Part shown: piece by piece, positions 1-7,413 of the stretch
Numbering within the stretch: the stretch's first letter is position 1
How the letters are laid out: every line of letters begins with the position of its first letter
Made by a program: the position numbers and the translations under genes
Notes under the pieces: generated by a model
What the model was told of the DNA's origin: nothing
Seen by the model: the letters and a program-made list of their open reading frames with translations, nothing else
Databases searched by the model: none
Source: Spirochaetaceae bacterium
Lineage (GTDB): Bacteria; Spirochaetota; Spirochaetia; Treponematales; Breznakiellaceae
DNA length: 10,282 bases
Direction of reading: 5' to 3'
Assembly (NCBI GenBank): GCA_031268255.1
Contig: JAIRXO010000114.1
Coordinates: forward strand, 1 to 10,282

Positions 1-3000
1 CTCAGGGCTTCGGTACAGCAGCGCATGACCGCCCTGCGGGATACGCTGATACAGAGGGGCGAAGATTATCTGGGCTGTTCCATAGTGTACGAATCCATGG
101 GCCCTTCGGTTTTCGGCATCCTTGATCTCCGCTCTGTGCGCATACAGGAGCGGGGCGAACCGGTCCTGAGTGTCGCGCGGCTCAGGCTTTCCTATTCCCT
201 CTGGGATATCCTGAGGGGCAGGCCCCTTGATTCCCTCAGGTCCATAAGCCTTGACGCTCCTTCCCTTGTCATTGACAGGGCCGCCAGCCCGGAGTTCTGG
301 GGAAAATTTATGCCGGGGGATTCTCCTCCGGGGGACGGCGGGACCGCCTCCGGGGAAACGGGTTTTTCGCTCCAGGCGCTGGAAAAGCTTCCCCAGAACG
401 TAAGGATCAGGGTCAGGCGGGGCAGGGTGTTGTACAGGGCCGAAAGGCAATTTACCCTGGAAGAGTTGTCCTTTGACGGCCGCGTCCGGGACAGGCGCAT
501 CGTGCTGGACGGGCGCTGCAATGGCGAGGGGGATTTAAGCCTTCCGGGTCTTGGAAAATTTATGGTAGGCATGACCGGGACGGTCAGCGGGGAACTGGCC
601 GCTGATCTTCGTTCGGGGAATCTTAATTTAAGTTTTCCCTCCCTGTGGGGAGACAGCTTTTCCGCCCGGGCGCTTACGGTAAATCTCGCGCTTACGGAAA
701 GCGGTTTTGAACTGCGGAAAATACAGGACAGGCTGCCCTTTGATCTTTACGCAAAGTACGACCGGGTGTCGGGGGTTCTTAATAGCGAGTTCAGGTCGGA
801 AAATTTTTCCCTGGGCCAGCTTTTTACCTTTACCGGGGACTGGGCGCGGTACCGGGACCTGCTTGCCATGCACGTTTCGGGCTCGGCCTCGCTCACCGGC
901 GGGGATGAGGGCCTTGCCTATACGGCCGCGCTCTCCGGCGCTGTTCCGGGAGAGACCGGAGCGGAGCGGGCTTCTTTTGTCATTGACGGCGACGGCGACG
1001 AAAAGGGGGTCAGGGTCAGGGCCCTTGATTTTACCCTTCCCCAGGGTTCGTTTGCCTTTCAGGGCGCCGCGGCTTTCAGCCCTCTTGCGCTTGACGGCAG
1101 GGCCTCGGTGGACGGACTGAGCCTTTCGGGGCAGAGCGGCGTCAGCGGGGATATCAGCTTCAGCACCCGCGACGGGGACATTACCATTTTCGGCGAAAGC
1201 GTATCCCTGGGACCGGTGCTGCTTTCCGCCCTGGACGCCAGGATAAGCCCCTCGGCGGACAGCGTGTTTTTTGAGCTTTCGGCCCTCAGGTTCAGGGACA
1301 TGGAGTCCTATGAGGATGTACGGCTCGCGAGCATAGACTTTGACGGTTCCTATGATTTTAACCCCCGGCAGCTCGAGGTATCCCTTTCGGTGGATTCTTT
1401 TTCCCTGGGTGAACTGGCGGAACTGATAAGGCCCTTTACCGGCCTGCCTGATACCCCCGGTCTCCTGGGCGAAAATCTTAACGACGTTTCCCTGACTACC
1501 GAGATATTCCTTACCACCGACTTCGAGCATCTTTCGTATAATGTTCCCCGCTTTGTAAGCGTCTACGAGGACGGGGACGTTCTTGCCCTTTTTTCCATAT
1601 CCGGCACCGACAGGAGGCTTGAGCTTTCCGAGGGGAGGGTCATCTGGTCCGGGGGAATGGTAGAGACAGCGGGTTTTGCCGACTTTACCAATATCCAGGA
1701 CATCTCGTTTTCGTTCCAGGCTTCGTATAACGACCGCCTGCACGGGCCGTCCGACAATGACCTTACCTATTATTTTGAAGGCCTGCTCCTTGATCAGCGC
1801 AGTCTCAGTATCCAGGGTTCCTACGGCTTTACCCTCAATCTTTCCCTGGGCGGCTCAGGTACTTATTCAGGCTATGTTGAAACCGGCGGCCTCCCCATTC
1901 CCCTGCGGAACAGTAACGCGCGGCTTTACCTTGCCAGCTTTTTCCGCTGGGACTCCCGCGATTCCTGGTCCGTTGACCTCGACCGTTTTGAGATTCTCGA
2001 TCTCTACACTCCGGGTTCCGCCGGCGCGCGGGTGTGGATACAGGGCGCCGCCGACCAGCGGGGGGCGAATTTCCCCCAGCTTTACTTTGACGACGGCAGG
2101 GGCGCCCTCCAGGGCAGACTGGCCGCGGTCTGGACGAGCGGCTTTTCCAGCATACACGGAAACGTCAGTCTCCTGAGTCAGGACGGCAGCGAAAGATACC
2201 AGGGGGAGCTTCAGTATGACGGCGGGGACCTGGATATCAGGTTTTACGGTTCCCGCGTACAGGTGTCCCGCTTCATCGTCAATTCCTATAGTATACTCGC
2301 CACCGGCGAACTCAGGATAAACCGGGCAAGGGACGGCGATTTCCAGGCGAATATGCTGCTCTCTTCCCTCTCGGCCCAGGTGGGGGACAATGCCCTTGCC
2401 CTTTCGGCCAGGGCCTCTCTGGACCAGGACGAGTTTGCCGTTGAGAATGTGCAGGCCCTCTGGGGAGGGCTCCAGGTCAATATCCCCGAACTGGTGGTAA
2501 ACAGGCTTGATTCGGCCATGCGCTCCCGGATCGAGGTCTCAGGCCTCGCCTTTGAACGCACGGTAGAGTTTTCAGCCAGCGCCGGGGGGAATTTCCAGCC
2601 CATTGCTTCCTGGCTGGAAGCGGGCGATATACTGCGTTCCTGTAACGCCGTACTTACCGTTGACAGGGCCAGGCTTGACGCCATTGAGGCAAAAGAACCT
2701 TTCCGCTTTGATTTGTCCCGCCAGGACGCGAGGACAGCCCTTAACGGAGGGCCGGGCAATATGATCCGCATGCAAATTTCTGATGACGGGGCCTTTTACG
2801 CCGCCCTTTCCAATCCTTCTCCCATACAGGGCGTACTCATAGGAACATTTGAGGACGACGGAAAAACAATTGACGCCCGCAGCTCGAATCTCTATGCGGA
2901 CCTCAATGCCCTGTGGCGTTTCATGCCCCAGGGCATACTGTCTCTCCCCGGCGGTTTTGTAAACGCCAGCCTCCATATTGAAGGTCCGGTGGAAGACCCG

Positions 3001-4314
3001 GGCTTTTACGGCAGCGCCAGGGCAAACAGCGTGAGGATACGGCTGCCCGACTACCTGCGCGAGGACATAGGCCCCGTGGCGATAGACATAGAATTTAACG
3101 CCAACGAGATGCGTTTTGGCCCTGTCCAGGCCCCGGTCGGAAATGGCCGCGGCATGGTTTCCGGCAGCTTTATTTTTGACCACTGGCTGCCCGGAACATT
3201 CAACATTGATATAGCCGTCCCCCACGAGGCTCCCATACCCTACGGCTTTGATATCGAGGGATTCATCGCCCAGGGGCTTGCCTCAGGGGACCTTTCTCTC
3301 GGTCTTGACGGGCAGGTTTTTTCCATAGATGGCAGGTTTACCGCCCATGACACGCTTATAACCATGGAAGGGGAAATAGGCGCGCCGCCGGAGGAAAGTT
3401 CCGGCCAGGCCGGGGACGACGGGATACGCGTTGTTTCAAACTTTACCATAGCCGCGGGCCGCAAGGTGGAATTTGTCTGGCCCTCAGAAGAGTTTCCGGT
3501 GATTCAGGCCTACGCGGCCATGGGGGATACGATAACCGTCAACAGCGACTCCTCCACGGACCGCTTTGGCATTACCGGAGACGTGTCCCTGAGGAGCGGC
3601 GAGGTTTTTTACTTTCAGCGGAGTTTCTATATACGGGAAGGCCATCTCAGCCTGAACGAAAACGAAACGAAATTCGACCCCCTGCTTTCGGCCAGGGCGG
3701 AAATCCATGACCGCGACGACGATGGGCCGGTTACCATCGCCATGATCATTGATGACGCCCCGTTAAGTTCATTTGTCCCCCGCTTTGAGTCAAATCCGCC
3801 CCTTTCCCAGATGGAAATCGTGTCCCTTTTGGGCCAGAACCTTACCGGGGCCGCGGGAAACGAGGATTCGGGCAGGGCTATGGTCCTCAGTACAACCGAT
3901 CTTTTTGTCCAGTCCAGGGTAATACGGCGCGTTGAGCGGGGGGTCCGTAACTTCCTCAACCTTGATATGTTTTCCATACGTACCCGGCTTCTGCAGAACG
4001 CGGTGATGCGGATAACCGGGCTGCAGGAGCAGCCGGTGGATAACCGGTCCCAAATCGGAAACTATTTTGACAATACGACGATTTTTTTCGGCAAGTATAT
4101 AGGCGCCGATATGTTTCTCCAGGCTATGCTCTCGGTGCGTTACGACCCCGCGAAAGCCGACAGCCCCACGGGGGGGCTTAAATTAGAACCCGATATTGGT
4201 ATAGAATGGCGTGGGCCCCTGTTTAATATTCAGTGGAATTTGATGCCCCAACATCCTGAAAATTTGTTTATAGATGACCTTTCCTTTACGCTGAACTGGA
4301 AATGGTCTTTCTGA
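1..4314 (+). CDS. tamB: TamB/AsmA-like translocation and assembly module protein, 5' partial
   Basis: This is a very long, beta-strand-rich protein of the TamB (YtfN/DUF490) family. Such proteins are anchored in the inner membrane and span the periplasm as a hydrophobic beta-groove implicated in outer-membrane protein assembly and lipid transport. The frame is open to the window edge: eight codons (LRASVQQR) precede the ATG at position 25, and that ATG has no Shine-Dalgarno. The true start and the expected N-terminal membrane helix therefore lie upstream. Numbering from the ATG at 25, the TamB C-terminal domain is recognisable from about residue 1050. It includes GDVSLRSGEVFYFQRSF (about 1185 onward), LSLNENETKFDPLLSARAE, and NPPLSQMEIVSLLGQ (about 1257-1271), the usual 'S-x-P-x-L-S-x-x-E-I-x-x-L-L' region. 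The protein ends in aromatic residues (WKWSF), as many TamB and outer-membrane proteins do. bamA starts 13 bases downstream, which supports a role in envelope assembly. The family call is strong; the exact substrate is unknown. Confidence 0.9.
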   Translation, partial: LRASVQQRMTALRDTLIQRGEDYLGCSIVYESMGPSVFGILDLRSVRIQERGEPVLSVARLRLSYSLWDILRGRPLDSLRSISLDAPSLVIDRAASPEFWGKFMPGDSPPGDGGTASGETGFSLQALEKLPQNVRIRVRRGRVLYRAERQFTLEELSFDGRVRDRRIVLDGRCNGEGDLSLPGLGKFMVGMTGTVSGELAADLRSGNLNLSFPSLWGDSFSARALTVNLALTESGFELRKIQDRLPFDLYAKYDRVSGVLNSEFRSENFSLGQLFTFTGDWARYRDLLAMHVSGSASLTGGDEGLAYTAALSGAVPGETGAERASFVIDGDGDEKGVRVRALDFTLPQGSFAFQGAAAFSPLALDGRASVDGLSLSGQSGVSGDISFSTRDGDITIFGESVSLGPVLLSALDARISPSADSVFFELSALRFRDMESYEDVRLASIDFDGSYDFNPRQLEVSLSVDSFSLGELAELIRPFTGLPDTPGLLGENLNDVSLTTEIFLTTDFEHLSYNVPRFVSVYEDGDVLALFSISGTDRRLELSEGRVIWSGGMVETAGFADFTNIQDISFSFQASYNDRLHGPSDNDLTYYFEGLLLDQRSLSIQGSYGFTLNLSLGGSGTYSGYVETGGLPIPLRNSNARLYLASFFRWDSRDSWSVDLDRFEILDLYTPGSAGARVWIQGAADQRGANFPQLYFDDGRGALQGRLAAVWTSGFSSIHGNVSLLSQDGSERYQGELQYDGGDLDIRFYGSRVQVSRFIVNSYSILATGELRINRARDGDFQANMLLSSLSAQVGDNALALSARASLDQDEFAVENVQALWGGLQVNIPELVVNRLDSAMRSRIEVSGLAFERTVEFSASAGGNFQPIASWLEAGDILRSCNAVLTVDRARLDAIEAKEPFRFDLSRQDARTALNGGPGNMIRMQISDDGAFYAALSNPSPIQGVLIGTFEDDGKTIDARSSNLYADLNALWRFMPQGILSLPGGFVNASLHIEGPVEDPGFYGSARANSVRIRLPDYLREDIGPVAIDIEFNANEMRFGPVQAPVGNGRGMVSGSFIFDHWLPGTFNIDIAVPHEAPIPYGFDIEGFIAQGLASGDLSLGLDGQVFSIDGRFTAHDTLITMEGEIGAPPEESSGQAGDDGIRVVSNFTIAAGRKVEFVWPSEEFPVIQAYAAMGDTITVNSDSSTDRFGITGDVSLRSGEVFYFQRSFYIREGHLSLNENETKFDPLLSARAEIHDRDDDGPVTIAMIIDDAPLSSFVPRFESNPPLSQMEIVSLLGQNLTGAAGNEDSGRAMVLSTTDLFVQSRVIRRVERGVRNFLNLDMFSIRTRLLQNAVMRITGLQEQPVDNRSQIGNYFDNTTIFFGKYIGADMFLQAMLSVRYDPAKADSPTGGLKLEPDIGIEWRGPLFNIQWNLMPQHPENLFIDDLSFTLNWKWSF

Positions 4315-4327
4315 CAGGGGAGTGTAG

Positions 4328-6820
4328 ATGCGCGTAAGATTGGTAATGTGTCTTTTTTTGGTCTCTGTTTTTTCCTCTTTCGCCCAAAACGCGGCCGACT
4401 GGTATCAGGGAAAGCGTATACGGGATATTGAGTTTGAGGGGCTGAAGAATATCGCGCGCGGCGATCTTGAGGCCGTGATCGAAAACTACCGGGGAGCCCT
4501 GTTCAGCGATGACCTTTTCTGGGACCTTCAGGGGAGGCTTTACGCGCTTGAGTATTTTGAACTCATATCCCCGACGGCGGTTCCCGCGGCCGGAGGCGCC
4601 GAGGTAATTCTCAGGTTTACCGTTGTTGAGCGGCCCATGGTTTCCCGCATCAACTTTGTGGGAAATAACGGCATACGGCGCAATGAACTTCTGGACGTAG
4701 TTTCCCTTAAAGCAAACGATGTGGTAAATCAGCTCAAGCTCAGGGTGGATGAGGGTGCGCTGCGGAACAAGTATCTCGAAAAAGGCTACCCTGACGTGCG
4801 GATACGCGCCGATACCCAGACCGCCGGCGACGGTTCGGTGGTTGTGTCGTTCTATATTACCGAGGGACAGCGCATAACCATCTCCGGTTTCCGTTTTGAG
4901 GGGAATACGGTTTTTTCCGACCGCGCCCTCAGGGGCGAGTTGAGCCTCAAGAGCAAGGGCCTGTTCAATGACGGCGCCTTTCAGGAAGCAAAACTCAACG
5001 CGGACAGGGCCGCCCTGGTACAGTACTACCGGGACAGGGGCTACCTGGACGCCGAGCTTATTGACGCGGTTCAGGACATACAGACCGACGACAAGGGCAA
5101 TAACTCCATGGTTATTACCTTCAGGCTCCACGAAGGGAGGATGTATACCTTTACCGGCATTGAATTTTCGGGAAACGAAATCTTCCCCACCGAGCAGCTT
5201 ACAGCCCTGGTGTTTTCCCAGCCGGGCAAGATGGCCAATGCCCGGCAGATAGAATCGGACCTCCAGAGGGTTGCCGATTTGTATTACGAAAACGGGTATA
5301 TCTTCAATACCATAAACCGTGATGAAATCAAGAACAGCGAGACAGGGACGGTCTCCTATACGGTTACCATCATCGAACGGGGCAGGGCCCACATAGAAAA
5401 TATCATAGTCCGGGGCAATACAAAGACCAAGGATGAAGTCATACTCAGGGAGATACCCCTTGAGGAAGGAGACGTGTTCTCCAAGGCCAAGGTCATGGAC
5501 GCCCTGCGTAACCTCTACAACCTCCAGTATTTTTCCATGGTCGCCCCCGACACCCCCCCCGGCAGCGTGGACAGCCTCATGAATCTTGTGTTTACTGTTG
5601 AAGAGCAGCCCACCACGGATATACAGCTCGGCCTGACTTTCTCAGGCTCCTCTGATCCCGATACGATTCCCATATCGGGGGTTTTCAAATGGAATGACCG
5701 GAATTTCAGGGGTTACGGCAACATGATGGGCGCGGAGTTAAACGTATCCCCCGATTCCCAGTACGGAACCCTTACCTATACCCAGCGGTGGTTATTCGGC
5801 TTACCCCTGGACGGCGGCTTTGACTTTACCCTGCGCCACTCGGTGCGTTCCGCGGCTATGGACAATTACGCCCCCTTCTTCAACGGCGATGAGGACAGGG
5901 CTTTTCCCGACGGTTTTGCCGATTACGACAGCTATCTTGACGCCAACAAAATTCCCCCCGACGAATACCTTATGGACTACACCCAGTGGAGCATGTCTCT
6001 CGGATTTTCCACAGGCTACCGTTTTTCCACCTTCCTGGGGAATCTTTCCGTAGGCGGCGGATTGAGGACGGGCCTGGTACGCAATGTTTATGAAGAGGAC
6101 CTGTACCGGCCCTTTGATCCTACCCTCAGGGATCACAATAACCAGTGGACACCGGCAAACTCGTTTTCCACCTCGGTGGCCCTGGACCAGAGGGATATAT
6201 ACTATGATCCCACACGGGGTTATTACGGGGTGCAGCGATTCGGCTTCTACGGCCTCCTGTCCCTGGAACGGGAACACTACATAAGAAGCGATACCAAGCT
6301 GGAGTGGTTTCATACCCTCCTTGACATACCGATAACCGAAAAGTATTCATTCAAAATGGTATTTGGTATACACTCAGGTATGTCCTTCATACTGCCCCAA
6401 TTTTTCCAGGACAAACCGGTCATAGAGACGGTCAACCAGCTCTCTGTGGACGGTATGTTTATTGGCCGCGGCTGGGTGAACAAGTACCGCGAACGGGGCA
6501 ACGCCCTGTGGGAAAACTGGATGGAACTCCGCATGCCCCTGGTGCCGGGTATTCTTGCCCTCGACGGATTCTTTGACGCCGCGGTAAAGAAGGATACCCC
6601 CTACGACATGTTCCACAGCCTCACCATAGAGGATATGCTCTTTAGTTTTGGGGCCGGTTTCCGTTTTGCCATACCCCAGTTTCCCTTCCGTTTTATTTTT
6701 GCCAAACGCTTTATGGTGAAGGACGGCCATATAGACTGGCAGACCGGCAGTATATGGCGGAACGGCAATCCCGGTTCGGGCATAGATTTTGTAATATCCT
6801 TTGCCGTTTCTACCTATTGA
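4328..6820 (+). CDS. bamA: Outer-membrane protein assembly factor BamA (Omp85 family)
   Basis: BamA is the core subunit of the BAM machine that folds and inserts beta-barrel proteins into the outer membrane. The 830-residue product begins with a hydrophobic signal peptide (about 1-19, likely cut after S-F-A, before QNAADWY). Five POTRA-like repeats follow, at about 28-103, 104-182, 183-272, 273-353 and 354-430. Each opens with a strand such as IRDIEFEG, ISGFRFEGN, FTGIEFSGN or IENIIVRGN and contains the typical 'YxxxGY' helix end (YLEKGY, YYRDRGY, YYENGY). The remaining 400 or so residues are aromatic, alternating-strand sequence typical of a 16-strand barrel. The conserved loop-6 motif (VRGF/Y in most BamA) appears as IGRGW at 712-716, keeping Arg714-Gly715. 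The chain ends in an aromatic residue (VSTY). The start is supported by GGGGAG at 4317-4322, five bases before the ATG. The gene follows tamB by 13 bases and precedes ompH by 11. It probably corresponds to T. pallidum TP0326 (Tp92). Confidence 0.96.
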   Translation: MRVRLVMCLFLVSVFSSFAQNAADWYQGKRIRDIEFEGLKNIARGDLEAVIENYRGALFSDDLFWDLQGRLYALEYFELISPTAVPAAGGAEVILRFTVVERPMVSRINFVGNNGIRRNELLDVVSLKANDVVNQLKLRVDEGALRNKYLEKGYPDVRIRADTQTAGDGSVVVSFYITEGQRITISGFRFEGNTVFSDRALRGELSLKSKGLFNDGAFQEAKLNADRAALVQYYRDRGYLDAELIDAVQDIQTDDKGNNSMVITFRLHEGRMYTFTGIEFSGNEIFPTEQLTALVFSQPGKMANARQIESDLQRVADLYYENGYIFNTINRDEIKNSETGTVSYTVTIIERGRAHIENIIVRGNTKTKDEVILREIPLEEGDVFSKAKVMDALRNLYNLQYFSMVAPDTPPGSVDSLMNLVFTVEEQPTTDIQLGLTFSGSSDPDTIPISGVFKWNDRNFRGYGNMMGAELNVSPDSQYGTLTYTQRWLFGLPLDGGFDFTLRHSVRSAAMDNYAPFFNGDEDRAFPDGFADYDSYLDANKIPPDEYLMDYTQWSMSLGFSTGYRFSTFLGNLSVGGGLRTGLVRNVYEEDLYRPFDPTLRDHNNQWTPANSFSTSVALDQRDIYYDPTRGYYGVQRFGFYGLLSLEREHYIRSDTKLEWFHTLLDIPITEKYSFKMVFGIHSGMSFILPQFFQDKPVIETVNQLSVDGMFIGRGWVNKYRERGNALWENWMELRMPLVPGILALDGFFDAAVKKDTPYDMFHSLTIEDMLFSFGAGFRFAIPQFPFRFIFAKRFMVKDGHIDWQTGSIWRNGNPGSGIDFVISFAVSTY

Positions 6821-6824
6821 GGAG
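6819..6824 (+). promoter_or_regulatory. Ribosome binding site of the ompH/skp-like gene, overlapping the bamA stop
   Basis: GAGGAG overlaps the bamA stop codon TGA (6818-6820) and lies seven bases before the ATG at 6832. This is a near-ideal Shine-Dalgarno. It fixes the start at 6832 rather than at the earlier in-frame ATG inside bamA (6754), and the arrangement suggests translational coupling of the two genes. Confidence 0.8.
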
Positions 6825-6831
6825 TTTTGGG

Positions 6832-7362
6832 ATGAAAAAGAAATGCGCCGTATTTTTTCTGCTTCTTGCCGCCGGGGCCTCCGCCTGGGCGCAGCAGCAG
6901 CTTACCCGTTTCGCGGTTGTTGACCTCCCCAGGGTGTATACCTCGTTCTTCCGGGATTCCCGGGCCGTGCGGGACTACGAAGAAAGAAGCGACAGGGTTC
7001 AGGCCGAGGTTGACCGCATGAACCAGGAAATACAAAACTTAAGAAGCTCCTATGTTGACGCCGAGGCCCAGGGGGACAGGGAGCGTGCCCTGAGACTCGA
7101 AAGCGATATGTACCGCAGATCGGAATTTTTACGGGAATATTACCAGGCCAAGACCGCCGAGCTTGAGGAACAGAGGCAGCGTCTTGCCCAGTCCAACAGT
7201 TTTCTCCAGCAGGTAATGGACGAGATACGCTCTATCGCCGAAAGTGAGGGGTACAGTATGGTCCTCAACCTCAAGGAAAATACGGGGATCATCTGGTACA
7301 GCCCTACGGTGGATATTACCGAGAAAGTAATTCAGAATCTTCGCAGCAAGGCAGGTCGCTGA
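6832..7362 (+). CDS. OmpH/Skp-like periplasmic chaperone
   Basis: The 176-residue product is a small exported protein of the OmpH/Skp family. These are trimeric periplasmic holdase chaperones that bind unfolded outer-membrane proteins on their way to BamA. It has a clear signal peptide: MKKK, then a hydrophobic core, then A-W-A, with likely cleavage before Gln21. The mature protein opens with FAVVDLPRVY, the family's first strand. A long charged helical region with coiled-coil character follows (about 45-135, rich in E, R, Q and L). It ends with YSMVLNLKENTGIIWYSPTV and DITEKVIQNL, which matches the OmpH C-terminal pattern where a final strand pair and 'DIT..V...L' close the body domain. The length is normal for the family. 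An in-frame ATG at 6754 would put this start inside bamA and bury the signal peptide, so 6832 was chosen. The gene is the likely equivalent of T. pallidum TP0327 and Borrelia BB0796. No symbol is given because spirochaetal members are called skp and ompH inconsistently. Confidence 0.9.
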   Translation: MKKKCAVFFLLLAAGASAWAQQQLTRFAVVDLPRVYTSFFRDSRAVRDYEERSDRVQAEVDRMNQEIQNLRSSYVDAEAQGDRERALRLESDMYRRSEFLREYYQAKTAELEEQRQRLAQSNSFLQQVMDEIRSIAESEGYSMVLNLKENTGIIWYSPTVDITEKVIQNLRSKAGR

Positions 7363-7377
7363 ACCGCCTTTTGCATA

Positions 7378-7388
7378 AAGGGGGAGGG
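7378..7388 (+). promoter_or_regulatory. Purine-rich Shine-Dalgarno-like tract upstream of mutS
   Basis: AAGGGGGAGGG lies in the 51-base gap between the ompH-like gene and the first ATG of mutS. It is the only plausible ribosome binding site in the gap, but it ends 25 bases before the ATG at 7414, which is too far for normal initiation. This suggests that translation of mutS begins upstream of that ATG. Between the tract and the ATG, however, no ATG, GTG or TTG exists in frame. The only unusual candidate is ATC at 7390, which sits uncomfortably close to the tract. Confidence 0.45.
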
Positions 7389-7413
7389 TATCGCCGGCAC
7401 AGAGTCGAGCCCC

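Noticed and set aside
628..1743. 371-codon open frame on the minus strand opposite tamB
   Set aside because: It lies wholly inside the strongly supported tamB frame. Its translation is a low-complexity mix rich in G, K, R and P with no recognisable domain. Long antisense frames are expected from codon bias in GC-rich genes.
4286..5392. 368-codon open frame on the minus strand opposite bamA
   Set aside because: It overlaps the POTRA-coding region of bamA, where the forward frame is clearly conserved. The antisense product shows no motif, signal peptide or plausible ribosome site.
6754..6831. Longer N-terminus for the ompH/skp-like gene starting at the ATG at 6754
   Set aside because: It would overlap bamA by 67 bases and place the signal peptide 26 residues inside the protein. 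The ATG at 6832 has a strong Shine-Dalgarno and an immediate MKKK signal peptide.
7363..7413. Possible promoter in the gap before mutS
   Set aside because: No convincing -35/-10 pair is visible in 51 bases. The gap is better explained by the purine-rich ribosome-binding tract and an upstream mutS start.
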